Source of the DNA: a virus
Direction: 5' to 3' (one strand)
DNA length: 23,375 nt
IMG/VR virus record: IMGVR_UViG_3300027801_002890
Location: 1 to 23,375 of that record
Below the pieces are notes generated by a model. That model saw nothing but the letters and a program-made list of their open reading frames with translations. It searched no databases and had not been told where the DNA came from. This document shows, in pieces, positions 1-8,150 of the stretch. How positions within the stretch are numbered: the first letter of the stretch is position 1; the number at the start of each line of letters is the position of its first letter. The translations under genes were made by a program, and so were the position numbers.

Positions 1-644
1 TCCATATCCACATCTTCATTACCTCTACTAAAGTGTTGTGTGGCCACCATCGTAGTTGCCGTTGTATTTGTTGAACAACTATAAGGAAATAAAGCATATC
101 TAGAATAATTCGAGGCTACTGTCGCACTACTACCTGTGTATATACCACAAGTGGATAATGGAACATCATATGTATTCCCAGACCAAGGAATATTAGTTTT
201 TCTATAACACCAATTACTAACCCCTGCAGTTGTGAATTTTGTACCAGAATCCCATGACTGTCCCAACTTAAAAGCTATCAAATCAAAAGAATTAGCACGA
301 GTGGCAGAATTAAATAATGTATCTTTACCTAATAGTTCGTCATTATTAAAAATAGTATTTGTCATTTTTAACTTATGGGTTGCTTTAGAGTGTAAACCAG
401 TTGACGCAGTAAAACCACTAAGGGTTATTTCTTTAGACTCGATCCGTTTAACTAATCCTGATAGGTCAAAATTAAACATAAATCTACTATAATTTGTATT
501 AATCACTGTGGAACCTGTACCAGCCCCATAAAATAATTCAGTTATAGGATTTAATGCGGTATTCATTAAAGCTTCTGTGGATCCAGTTGAGAATCCCTTA
601 ATTATTGTGTTGCTATCTGTAAAGTATGTTCTATATATTGACAT
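1..644 (-). CDS. Virion-type structural protein, 3' end cut by window edge
   Basis: An open frame runs from an ATG at 644 to the left edge without a stop, giving at least 214 residues. It begins MSIYRTYFTDSN and is rich in Ser, Thr, Asn and Gly, with low Lys content, as in phage tail or fibre proteins. Around residues 51-60 there is a segment, RFMFNFDLSG, that resembles the 'R-x-L-L-x-F-D-L-S' signature of DNRLRE-like beta-sandwich domains found in surface and fibre proteins; this likeness is from memory and weak. It starts 24 bases after the stop of the gp5-like baseplate gene, which supports a role in the tail or baseplate. No enzymatic motif is visible. The reading frame is clear; the specific function is unknown. 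Confidence 0.75.
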   Translation of the reverse strand, partial: MSIYRTYFTDSNTIIKGFSTGSTEALMNTALNPITELFYGAGTGSTVINTNYSRFMFNFDLSGLVKRIESKEITLSGFTASTGLHSKATHKLKMTNTIFNNDELLGKDTLFNSATRANSFDLIAFKLGQSWDSGTKFTTAGVSNWCYRKTNIPWSGNTYDVPLSTCGIYTGSSATVASNYSRYALFPYSCSTNTTATTMVATQHFSRGNEDVDM

Positions 645-668
645 TTATAAATCTTTAGTAATAAATAC

Positions 669-1607
669 TTAATTAATTCTAATTCGATGACTTATCATTG
701 AACTAAAATTAAATTGTGAAATTTTAGTTATTCCGTCAGATTCATCACTCGCAACATCTGGGACCATTTGGCCATAAGGGTGGGTATGGTTTTGTACGAA
801 TTTTTGTATTAACTTACAAAATTCTATTAGTCTATCACCATAAACTAAGGGATGTAATCTACCTCCAGTAGGAAGGTTATCCTGTGTTAACCCTCCGTTA
901 CCACCTAAATATGATTGTAATTTTGCTCCCGAACCATCTAATCCGTTACGGTCTAGATTATTGAACGACACATTTGGTTGTCCAGTGTAGGACACCAGGT
1001 TTATTCTATCTGCGAATATATTTGCAACACTTTCATTAGTGTCCATTAGATTTAGTTGTATTCTTGCAGGATTTACCCTATTCAACTCAATTGGATTACC
1101 AGGGACAAATTTTCCTGCCCTCAAATCAATTTTTGCTGAAGTTAAAATGATATCAGCATTATCTCTTCCTTGTATTGCAACATCTTGAGGATCAGGGTAA
1201 ACACCGATTGCTGTCATTATATATTCAGTAGACTTTAAGGCGTTAGTTGCCCCAATATCTGATTGTGTACCTAGAGAGGTACGTTTATCTTGGTACTTGA
1301 GTTCTTGATCCTGACCAATTACAGGACCTATATAACTTCTATTAATGTCAGCTTTGTTCTTATCAATAGTATATTGTAAAATTCTAACACCCTCACCTTT
1401 TTTCGGTACGACGTTGAAGAACCGTGGCATTAAAGGAAAACACCAAGGTAATTCATTATCACTATAGTCTTTATCTACTTGTTTAATTCTTGCTTGAATT
1501 CTTCCTGTTCCTAAAGGATCCCTAGCGTTTATTACCTCTGCATAATAAAAAATATGGTCCCTAGTCATATCGAATTTCCTACCTCTAAAGTTAAATGGTT
1601 TTCCCAT
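669..1607 (-). CDS. Baseplate hub/spike protein with gp5-like OB-fold
   Basis: The 312-residue product has an N-terminal segment (about residues 18-85) that fits the OB-fold of T4 gp5 and related baseplate spike proteins: an 'ARDPLGTGRIQARI' strand pair, then ELPWCFPLMP and a GEGVRILQY strand. The pattern of a 'DPL-x-x-GR-x-x-x-R' turn followed by 'LPW' and 'P' is typical of these proteins. A C-terminal HTHPYG (about 274-279) is also common in phage baseplate proteins. No lysozyme domain is present, unlike T4 gp5, so this would be a spike or hub adaptor without built-in muramidase. It starts 2 bases after the 56-residue ORF and is the fourth gene of the virion block. The OB-fold call is fairly strong; the exact gp number is not certain. 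Confidence 0.75.
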   Translation of the reverse strand: MGKPFNFRGRKFDMTRDHIFYYAEVINARDPLGTGRIQARIKQVDKDYSDNELPWCFPLMPRFFNVVPKKGEGVRILQYTIDKNKADINRSYIGPVIGQDQELKYQDKRTSLGTQSDIGATNALKSTEYIMTAIGVYPDPQDVAIQGRDNADIILTSAKIDLRAGKFVPGNPIELNRVNPARIQLNLMDTNESVANIFADRINLVSYTGQPNVSFNNLDRNGLDGSGAKLQSYLGGNGGLTQDNLPTGGRLHPLVYGDRLIEFCKLIQKFVQNHTHPYGQMVPDVASDESDGITKISQFNFSSMISHRIRIN

Positions 1608-1609
1608 GG

Positions 1610-1780
1610 CTATATATCATATCTTTTTTTAACCTCCTCCAATACCTCTCTGTATTGTTCTTCTAGTCTATCCATTTCTTTTAACTTCTCTAATAGATCA
1701 GCTTTTACCTCATCATGTTGAGTCTTTACCTCATTCAATAAGGTGTTTAATTGGTTATTACTTTTATTTTCTGTTTTCAT
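1610..1780 (-). CDS. Small coiled-coil protein, 56 aa
   Basis: An ATG at 1780 opens a 56-codon frame ending in TAG at 1610-1612. It fits exactly between the 161-aa gene (stop 4 bases upstream) and the OB-fold baseplate gene (start 2 bases downstream). The product begins MKTENKSNNQ and from about residue 12 to the end is almost entirely helical and charged, with leucine, valine and tyrosine at heptad-like spacing (LLNEVK, LLEKLKEMDRLEEQ, VLEEVKKR). That predicts one long coiled coil. The tight fit and composition argue for a real gene. Its position suggests a small tail or baseplate assembly factor, but no family is recognised. Confidence 0.72.
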   Translation of the reverse strand: MKTENKSNNQLNTLLNEVKTQHDEVKADLLEKLKEMDRLEEQYREVLEEVKKRYDI

Positions 1781-1784
1781 ATAT

Positions 1785-2270
1785 CTAAACTGTTACACCA
1801 AAACCAAATCCGGGAGTACTTACAGCACCATACGCGACTAACGCACCTCCTGCATTGGCACCAGATGCCATAAGAGCTTGTCCGGGAGGTATTGCTATCA
1901 CTGTTCTCATTTTTTCGGTTATTTCTCTTGTTATTTCTTGTACCCTTATTGTTTCCATTCGTTCTTGGACGGATATCTCTCCGTTAGAACGAACACCTAG
2001 TGGTGCGCCAGCCTCACTTTGTCTCGAAATAATATTAGCAGCGCATCTTCTAGCGCTCATTCCACTTCTCCCTCCCCCTAATAAAGCAGTAGGAGGGGGA
2101 ACTGGAGGTGTAGGGATACTATCCAGAGAGGCAAATTTAATAAGTCCCTCAATAACACTTAATGCAACACCAAAGTTAATACCTTCCTCTTCTTCAACAC
2201 GAGGATCTCTCTGTATCTCGGTTGGTGTTAGTCCGAGTTCAGAAGGTAAGTATGTCATTCCACAACCCAT
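1785..2270 (-). CDS. Hypothetical virion-block protein, Pro-rich linker and Gly/Ala C-terminus
   Basis: The 161-residue product starts at an ATG overlapping the stop of the 504-aa gene by one base (TAATG), a classic translational-coupling junction. It has an acidic N-terminus (EEEEG near 26-30), a helical stretch, a proline-rich linker (PTPPVPPP at 53-60) followed by a glycine run, a charged helix around 100-122, and a low-complexity Gly/Ala/Val tail (about 136-161). No catalytic motif, signal peptide or membrane helix is seen. Placement between two structural genes suggests a baseplate or tail component. It is not recognised as a known family. Confidence 0.7.
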   Translation of the reverse strand: MGCGMTYLPSELGLTPTEIQRDPRVEEEEGINFGVALSVIEGLIKFASLDSIPTPPVPPPTALLGGGRSGMSARRCAANIISRQSEAGAPLGVRSNGEISVQERMETIRVQEITREITEKMRTVIAIPPGQALMASGANAGGALVAYGAVSTPGFGFGVTV

Positions 2271-3784
2271 TAGAATATTCTTTTTATTTTGCCGGCCATT
2301 TTAACTCGACCTCTTGTTATTGTTGCTTTAATAGAATTGGTCCATATTGTTAGTTTTTCTTTTAGTATCCCCAACGCTATTCTAGCCATGTAATTTTTAA
2401 TATTAGTTCCTAAGTCTTTGAATAAGACTTCCACCACTAATTCATATAGAATCTTAATTAATTCTCTCATAGAACCTTGTAAGTTCTTAAACAATTCCAT
2501 TCTTTCTGGACCCAACTCAATCTTCCTTGGTTGTCCCGCGCCTTGGTCTTCTAACTCACTATCATCAACTAAGGCATATCCAATTAATAACATCATAATC
2601 ATAGTTTGTGGAGTTAAAGTTTGTTTAATAAATGTGTTTTTTAAGCTATCGATGATTCTCTTCACTAAATCACCTTTTATTGTTTCTGAAGTAGGGTCTA
2701 ATTCATATCTAATCCCGGTTAAATGAGTCCTTGTCTGATTTCCTTCTATCATACTACTTAACCCATTAATCATATTGGTGACCCCTTCCAGTCTTTGTCT
2801 CTCTGTTACGAATACTTGTGCGTAGGTTTGGTTGATTTGGGAAGCTAATTCGATGGCATCCGCATCCGAAGTATTTACATTAAACGTACCACATTGTAAA
2901 TCTACAACATTTACACCTTGTGATTTATTTTGCGCATTAAAGTTGAAAAGATCTAAATCATTTCTACTAAACTTAAAGAATTTTCTTTGTTCATTTACAA
3001 CTTCACCACAATCAGTTCCTGCCATTCGATTAAAAATCATATCAATTTCCTCAAACTCAAGAATTTGTTGATATGTTCTACCGGCTTTTTTACTAAACAC
3101 ACCTGTAATTGTATCTACAATCTCCGTTGTAATCGCAGCTGGGTCAAATAACCTAAGATTGTCAAAATAATCATCAATAAAAGATTCAACATTCTTATTA
3201 GTATAATCCGTACCTATTTTTATGATAAACCCACCACCGGTATAGGTTACCTGAAGAATTTGGAGGTTTGTACCAGGAAGGGTAATAAATTTTGAAGAGT
3301 TAAGGTCGTCCACGGCTTCCATAATTTTACGGTTAAAACTATCTGCCTTACCTAATACATTATCCGCATATTGACTACCGATACCACCATTACCTTGTAC
3401 CGCTTTTAATAAATCAAAAATATCTATGTTTACTAAAGAAATTTCTAACCCACCACCATTTAACCATGCAGGAAAACCAGAATTTAATACTGACTCACCA
3501 CACTTAGCTTTTAACATTGCCCTAAGTTGGTCTCGTATCTTTCTATCAAGTTCTTCTAATTGGGACCCTATTAGATTGGTTAATATCTGTTCGAGTCTTT
3601 GACCACCAGCAATTAATGAAATTAAATCCATTAAAAATGGTATTAGGTCTTTTTGTCGGTCTCTAGGGTCTGCAAATGGGGAAATTCCTAATTCAGCATT
3701 TAAGTCTAATGCATCAGTATTATTAATAACTTTTAATACATTAATAATTTTTTTTAACTCACTTTTTGAAGAATCTAAACCCAT
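2270..3784 (-). CDS. Large putative baseplate/virion structural protein, 504 aa
   Basis: The 504-residue protein begins MGLDSSKSELKK. It has long amphipathic helical regions at both ends and a more mixed middle with a GGGFIIKIG strand. A hydrophobic stretch near 392-408 (MIMMLLIGYALV) could be a buried helix and is unlikely to be a membrane anchor on its own. Four scattered cysteines show no metal-binding spacing. It lies 11 bases after the acidic 124-aa gene and is coupled by TAATG to the 161-aa gene, leading into the gp5-like baseplate gene. Size and context suggest a baseplate wedge or hub component of a myovirus, but no specific family is recognised. The gene is sure; the function is inferred from neighbours only. 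Confidence 0.72.
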   Translation of the reverse strand: MGLDSSKSELKKIINVLKVINNTDALDLNAELGISPFADPRDRQKDLIPFLMDLISLIAGGQRLEQILTNLIGSQLEELDRKIRDQLRAMLKAKCGESVLNSGFPAWLNGGGLEISLVNIDIFDLLKAVQGNGGIGSQYADNVLGKADSFNRKIMEAVDDLNSSKFITLPGTNLQILQVTYTGGGFIIKIGTDYTNKNVESFIDDYFDNLRLFDPAAITTEIVDTITGVFSKKAGRTYQQILEFEEIDMIFNRMAGTDCGEVVNEQRKFFKFSRNDLDLFNFNAQNKSQGVNVVDLQCGTFNVNTSDADAIELASQINQTYAQVFVTERQRLEGVTNMINGLSSMIEGNQTRTHLTGIRYELDPTSETIKGDLVKRIIDSLKNTFIKQTLTPQTMIMMLLIGYALVDDSELEDQGAGQPRKIELGPERMELFKNLQGSMRELIKILYELVVEVLFKDLGTNIKNYMARIALGILKEKLTIWTNSIKATITRGRVKMAGKIKRIF

Positions 3785-3795
3785 ATCTGATTATT

Positions 3796-4170
3796 TTAGA
3801 CGTCATATGAGATTCCCTTCTCGTCTCCTTCTTCCGAGTCTTTAATCATATTTTGGATTAATTCTTTATCTTCATCTGTTAAATGTACTGAAGACGTGGA
3901 TTCAGAAGAGTCCTCGGACTTAACAAGGGAGATTTGGAGCTTTACTATCTCCAACTTTTTAGAAATAGAGGAATCGATTATTCTTAATAATTCGTTATTA
4001 ACTTTACCGACTTGTTGAATGTCATTATTATCGTTTACGTCTCTAAGTTGTTTATTTAGTACTTGTACAGCCTTAGATCTATTTTCACAAGTTTCGTTAT
4101 AACTTTCTTGTAGTATCTGTTCAATACTCTGTTTATCTAATTGTACTTGTTTTCTTTTAGGTCTAGGCAT
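3796..4170 (-). CDS. Small charged protein with acidic tail, downstream of the late sigma gene
   Basis: The 124-residue product has a very basic start (MPRPKRKQ), a helical and probably coiled-coil body (about 12-85), then a Ser-rich acidic linker and an acidic tail (residues 87-120, with DSSESTSS, DEDKE and EEGDE). It starts 14 bases after the stop of the gp55-like sigma gene and ends 11 bases before the 504-aa structural gene. This size and charge layout is seen in phage transcription accessory proteins such as T4 gp33, and also in small terminase subunits. Nothing in the sequence separates these options, so the function is left open. Confidence 0.68.
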   Translation of the reverse strand: MPRPKRKQVQLDKQSIEQILQESYNETCENRSKAVQVLNKQLRDVNDNNDIQQVGKVNNELLRIIDSSISKKLEIVKLQISLVKSEDSSESTSSVHLTDEDKELIQNMIKDSEEGDEKGISYDV

Positions 4171-4184
4171 AATAATATTCTTTA

Positions 4185-4907
4185 TTATAAATATTCGGAG
4201 TTAAAGTTATCTTTGATTGATTTATATATCTTTTTATAACGTCTCATACCATTTCGTATTTCTTTGGTGGTTAAAGAAGTCATTTCACGAATATTATGTA
4301 AAACTAAATTTTTATTAAATTTATTATTTCCACTAGCGTCGCTAAAAATTATACCCCAGTTCTCAAACATGTAAACCAAGGATTCACCAACGGACCTTTC
4401 ATTCTCTGTTAATTTTTCGTTTTTTAATTCTTCATTTATTTGACCTATTATTTCTTTCATTAAAAGAGATAACATCTTTTCCTTTTTTGTGTATTCGTCT
4501 CCCTGATAAACCATCATATCATCTCTTTCTTCCAAATCAGTAGCATAATCTTCATAGGAAAGTTGGGTTGTACGTTTCTTATTGTCTTTAATTAGTTGAC
4601 CTAAAAGATAATTTTTAACTATTGTACCAAAATAAGAATAAGCCTTGTTACCTTTTTCTGGTTTGAATTTATCACATTTAGTAATAAGGAAAGATAGAGT
4701 ATCGTCATGCATGTTAATAAAAGTCATATCATCTCGATAAAGTTTATACTTTCTTATAATACTCTCCACCATGGTATTAAGGGGTTTTCTTAGATGATCG
4801 TTGTAAATTTTATTTTTTTCATCGTAAGTAGATGCGCTTAAAAACCTAACTACTGCGTCTTCTTGCTCAATACCGAAATAAGGCTTCTTTCCTTTAACTC
4901 TTGGCAT
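4185..4907 (-). CDS. T4 gp55-like late-transcription sigma factor
   Basis: The 240-residue product resembles the divergent sigma-70 family factor of T4-like phages, which directs host RNA polymerase to late promoters together with the sliding clamp. The region around residues 57-115 fits sigma region 2: a 'DDMTFINMHDDTLSFLITKCDKF' helix pair, then KGNKAYSYFGTIVKNYLLGQLIK and a basic KDNKKRTTQ. The 'A-[YF]-S-Y-F-x-T-I-x-[KR]-N' core is characteristic of gp55 homologues. It is longer than T4 gp55 (185 residues), with extra C-terminal helices. The ATG lies one base after the stop of the GT2 gene, so the two are probably co-translated. It is the best single marker that this is a T4-like phage. 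Confidence 0.8.
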   Translation of the reverse strand: MPRVKGKKPYFGIEQEDAVVRFLSASTYDEKNKIYNDHLRKPLNTMVESIIRKYKLYRDDMTFINMHDDTLSFLITKCDKFKPEKGNKAYSYFGTIVKNYLLGQLIKDNKKRTTQLSYEDYATDLEERDDMMVYQGDEYTKKEKMLSLLMKEIIGQINEELKNEKLTENERSVGESLVYMFENWGIIFSDASGNNKFNKNLVLHNIREMTSLTTKEIRNGMRRYKKIYKSIKDNFNSEYL

Positions 4908-4908
4908 T

Positions 4909-5694
4909 CTATAAGTTCTTTACCTCTATTTCTCTGTCTTCAGTAAAAAAATATTCTTTTTTTGCGGTTTCCATCCAAAAGGGTGCTTCTTCTCCGTTGA
5001 CTAAAAAGTCAGGGTGATTTTTATAATTATAGAAAAGAGAACCTTCTCTCATATTAACATGTTTATATCCTATTTTTGGAATCGTCATTATACGAGCGTC
5101 CATAAATACGGATCTTAACAAGAACTCATATATAAATGTTAATTTAATGTTTTTCTTGAATCCCCCGATATCGTTAAATAACTCTGTTCTCATAACCATA
5201 CCATCTGTATTAAAGTTAGGATAGTTAAGAAGAGAATCTAGATCCAAATGACCTATTTCCTCAGAGAAATTTAACGCCCAAACTGGCTCATTCGACCACC
5301 CAATAAATTTATTGGTGTCATCGACGTTGGTTATTAGAGGTAGGAATACATCAACCTCGTCATAGTGACCCATATACTCCGTTGCGTTTTTTAACCAAAT
5401 ATTTGATAATTCATCATCTAGTTCTAAAACACAGAAAAATTCGGTAGAACACCCAGCAACTCCTAAATTAATTTGGGAGGCAAAATCAGTTTCTCCATCA
5501 TTAATTACTATTTTCTTATTTAGTTTACCAAAGTCTAATTTTTTAACATCTTTTTCTAATGATTTAGGACAAACAATAGAGATAACTTCAGGTTTAACCT
5601 TTTGGTCTTCTACACTTTTTATTGCCACTTGTAAAAGTTCTAATTCTTTATTTTCATTTGTGTGGATTGGTATAATTACAGTAATATCTTTCAT
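4909..5694 (-). CDS. GT2-family glycosyltransferase
   Basis: The 261-residue protein opens with a GT-A nucleotide-binding strand, MKDITVIIPIHTNENKELELLQVAIKS in outline, as in family 2 glycosyltransferases. An acidic cluster ELDDE near residues 97-101 occupies the position of the metal-binding DxD motif. Downstream, NTDGMVMRTELFNDIGGFKK (about 163-182) matches the acceptor-side 'x-x-R-x-x-F-x-x-x-G-G-F' element. Length is normal for a single GT-A domain and no membrane helix is present, so it should be cytosolic. The start is preceded by an A-rich leader with no Shine-Dalgarno. It sits 6 bases after the upstream glycosyltransferase gene. Donor and acceptor sugars cannot be read from sequence. 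Confidence 0.8.
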   Translation of the reverse strand: MKDITVIIPIHTNENKELELLQVAIKSVEDQKVKPEVISIVCPKSLEKDVKKLDFGKLNKKIVINDGETDFASQINLGVAGCSTEFFCVLELDDELSNIWLKNATEYMGHYDEVDVFLPLITNVDDTNKFIGWSNEPVWALNFSEEIGHLDLDSLLNYPNFNTDGMVMRTELFNDIGGFKKNIKLTFIYEFLLRSVFMDARIMTIPKIGYKHVNMREGSLFYNYKNHPDFLVNGEEAPFWMETAKKEYFFTEDREIEVKNL

Positions 5695-5700
5695 TTTGTT

Positions 5701-6843
5701 TTATTTTAATTTTTGTTTTCTTATTGGATCATCATATCCTGACCATTCTGGTTCTTTCATCGCATTTCTTTTTTCTTCTTGACTCATAGCTAACGCCAAT
5801 TCATTTATTCTCTCTTGAAAGAAACCATCATAGAAGTCAGCCACCTTTTGTGCTTCATTTAATGAGGTATATTGACTAGCTGTTTTTTCCATCTCTTCAT
5901 AAAGGTCTTGAGGTACACTATCCTCCAACCAACTCTTCATAACACCAGCAACGGTATCTACTAAAGTTATGTGATTTTGTGCCCAGATACCATTTTTTTC
6001 ATTTAACCATTCAGCAGGTAGGGTAGGTAATACACCAATAACTGGAGTACCACATTTCATAGATTCTAATGGGAAGGTACCACAACCAGCGGACTTATCA
6101 ATCCATACAGATAATGCTGATTCTTTTAATGAGTCTGCAAATTCTTTTCTAGTTAAACCTCTCATATCTCTAAATGTAATCCATTTTAAGAAAGGATGTT
6201 TAATATAAAAACTTTTAATGAAATTAGCTGTGTCTCGGGCATCTCTAGAATGTATAGAAATAAAAGGTTTTCTTGGTTCACTGGTAGACGTAAAATAGTC
6301 CGGAATACCTAATTCAATAACAGAAGTTTCTATATTAGGGAAAAGTGATTTAATATAATCACTTTGTGACTTTGTTGTGGTTATACATTTCCTAACCCCC
6401 CATTGACCCCAAGTTTCACCTGGTTTCATAAGCTCAAAAATGTAATCATAGGCTTGTGTAAAAATAACTTTCTCACAATTAGCCGTTTTTAATTGTTCTA
6501 ATATCCCTCCATATACTTCAGGTAGAATTATAAAATCCTGTGGTCCAATAACAGTTCCTTCTGATTCACTAGACTCATGATTGAGTTGATCATATTCCTC
6601 ACCTAACCAAGTACCTGGTTTAGTGTAGTCGTTCTTCTCAGTTAGGATAGTAACATTATATCCTAATTCTTTTAATATTTTTGCATGTTCATATATGGTA
6701 GCGATGGAGGCCATTGCTCGCCCTTTTGAGTCCATACAAAAGAAAAAGATTTTATTTTCTTTTGATTTAAGTTGGGAGATAGCGTTTTTAATTTTACCTA
6801 ATACCTCCTCTTTAACTGATTGTACGTCTTGTTCTTCTTGCAT
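5701..6843 (-). CDS. GT4/GT-B type glycosyltransferase
   Basis: The 380-residue protein has a Rossmann-like first half (IFFFCMDSKGRAMASIATIYEHAKIL, about 33-58) and a second domain with the E-x7-E-like GT-B element GTFPLESMKCGTPVIGV (about 263-279). In retaining GT-B transferases this element binds the donor nucleotide sugar. No signal peptide or membrane helix is present, so it is predicted to be cytosolic. It lies between a HAD-like gene (6 bases upstream) and a GT2 gene (6 bases downstream), forming a second glycosyltransferase group away from the main sugar cassette. Family placement is good; specificity is unknown. Confidence 0.78.
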   Translation of the reverse strand: MQEEQDVQSVKEEVLGKIKNAISQLKSKENKIFFFCMDSKGRAMASIATIYEHAKILKELGYNVTILTEKNDYTKPGTWLGEEYDQLNHESSESEGTVIGPQDFIILPEVYGGILEQLKTANCEKVIFTQAYDYIFELMKPGETWGQWGVRKCITTTKSQSDYIKSLFPNIETSVIELGIPDYFTSTSEPRKPFISIHSRDARDTANFIKSFYIKHPFLKWITFRDMRGLTRKEFADSLKESALSVWIDKSAGCGTFPLESMKCGTPVIGVLPTLPAEWLNEKNGIWAQNHITLVDTVAGVMKSWLEDSVPQDLYEEMEKTASQYTSLNEAQKVADFYDGFFQERINELALAMSQEEKRNAMKEPEWSGYDDPIRKQKLK

Positions 6844-6849
6844 TTTTTT

Positions 6850-7443
6850 TTATAATTCTTTATGGTCTACCATTTCGGTATTTATTAATTTATTGATATA
6901 ATCTTCTTCTAGGAATTCTGATATTGTTTTAATACTATAATCTGACTTTATTCCTTTATTATATTGTCTTTCTACTTTTACTGATGTTTTACCTTCTGGT
7001 TTAGTCTCTAATGATTTAGGAAAAGAGGTGACCAACATATCACATTCTTCCCACATCTCTTCATAACTATTTACGAACTTTATATTTTTACACATAGAAC
7101 CAGTTTTGGAAAGAAAAAATAGAGTACCAGGAATAGCTCTCCCACATTCTCTAGTTAAAATCTTTACCGTTATCTTTTCTTGGTTTCTTGAAATAAAAGA
7201 ATTTAATTTTGTAATGACGTGCTCCTCAATTTCGTCAGAGTACCCAAAGATTTCCAGAGAACAGTCTTCGTATAAAAACTTTAGAAAACCCTCACCCTCA
7301 TCTTCAAAAGTGAAATATTTTTCTAAGTCATAGTCCTTAATATCCTCCACATCAATATCCGATTCATAGTACTTTTTATGAGTACTAATAAGTTTGTTAA
7401 GATGGTTTCTTAAAACCCCGTCCAAGTTTATTCCTATTGTCAT
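6850..7443 (-). CDS. HAD-like phosphatase-fold protein with altered nucleophile
   Basis: The 197-residue protein begins MTIGINLDGVLRN, which matches HAD motif I (DxDGVLR) except that the first Asp, the catalytic nucleophile, is Asn6; Asp8 is kept. KILTRE around 94-99 fits motif II (hydrophobic strand ending in Thr/Ser). The stretch from CDMLVTSFP (134-142) through KPEGKTSVKV resembles the C-terminal part of phage HAD or nucleotidase-like proteins. With Asn at the nucleophile, phosphatase activity would be expected to be lost or much reduced, so it may act as a binding or regulatory protein. It lies 41 bases after PhoH, the widest gap in the minus-strand run, and 6 bases before a glycosyltransferase gene. 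The fold call is moderate and the substrate unknown. Confidence 0.68.
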   Translation of the reverse strand: MTIGINLDGVLRNHLNKLISTHKKYYESDIDVEDIKDYDLEKYFTFEDEGEGFLKFLYEDCSLEIFGYSDEIEEHVITKLNSFISRNQEKITVKILTRECGRAIPGTLFFLSKTGSMCKNIKFVNSYEEMWEECDMLVTSFPKSLETKPEGKTSVKVERQYNKGIKSDYSIKTISEFLEEDYINKLINTEMVDHKEL

Positions 7444-7484
7444 ATGATTGAATTATATGTTCTTTATTACCAAAGTAAAGTTAT

Positions 7485-8150
7485 TTACATTCCATTTAAT
7501 AGTTCGAATACTGCGTCTATTGCTTCATGTCTGTGATTATCCGTTAATAAAGATTTATAAACAAATTTTGATGTTGAAATTTTAGGCACTTCATGGATAG
7601 CTGAGTAGTTCTTATCTTTTAGATCTATTTGTTGATTATCCCCTGTGAATATCATAGTAGAATTTTTACCTAACCTACTCAATACCATGGATAGTTGAGA
7701 CTTGGTTAAGTTCTGAAACTCATCAATAATACAAACACTATCCTCAAAGGTTCTTCCTCTAAAGTGAGCTAAGGATACCAACTCAATAGACTCATCTTTT
7801 TCCATTGAATCTAATTTTTCAGGTTTATTATAGACCTTTCTCATATTACTTCTAATTGGGACTAACCATGGTTCCATTTTTTCTCTCTCAGAACCAGGAA
7901 GAAATCCATTATCCTCTGTAGAAACTGTTGGTCTAGTAATAATAATTTTATTACATTGTTTCTTGAAGAATTGGTCTAGTGCGATCTGCACCGCTAGTAA
8001 TGTCTTACCACTCCCCGGTTTTCCAACAATAAAATTAAAAGGATGTCTTAATATTTCTGTTTTAGCCTTTTTCTGTTCTGGAGAAAGGGAAAGTGAAAAT
8101 CTCACAGCTCCTTTCGGTGGGGTTCTATCTTTATTATTTTTAGGTGACAT
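7485..8150 (-). CDS. phoH: PhoH-like P-loop ATPase
   Basis: The 221-residue product has a Walker A motif GKPGSGKT at 43-50, the PhoH-typical RPTVSTEDNGFLPGS segment at 73-87, a Walker B CIIDEFQN at 140-147 and a sensor-like FTGDNQQID at 168-176. This order is diagnostic of the PhoH family, widespread in marine and T4-like phages, with a predicted ATPase/helicase role linked to RNA or phosphate stress; the exact function is unsettled. Length is normal for a single-domain PhoH. The ATG overlaps the end of the epimerase gene by 11 bases, tying PhoH to the sugar operon in transcription. Confidence 0.9.
   Translation of the reverse strand: MSPKNNKDRTPPKGAVRFSLSLSPEQKKAKTEILRHPFNFIVGKPGSGKTLLAVQIALDQFFKKQCNKIIITRPTVSTEDNGFLPGSEREKMEPWLVPIRSNMRKVYNKPEKLDSMEKDESIELVSLAHFRGRTFEDSVCIIDEFQNLTKSQLSMVLSRLGKNSTMIFTGDNQQIDLKDKNYSAIHEVPKISTSKFVYKSLLTDNHRHEAIDAVFELLNGM

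Noticed and set aside
232-492. An 86-codon plus-strand frame at the left edge
   Set aside because: The minus strand is open across the whole of 1-644 with a structural-protein composition; the plus-strand frame is its shadow.
1855-2304. A 149-codon plus-strand frame opposite the 161-aa gene
   Set aside because: It lies over the antisense of a well-fitting minus-strand gene coupled to its neighbours, and its product looks like an arbitrary hydrophobic reading with no recognisable features.
6695-6901. Short plus-strand frames opposite the glycosyltransferase, HAD and PhoH genes
   Set aside because: They are antisense shadows without conserved features or own leaders.
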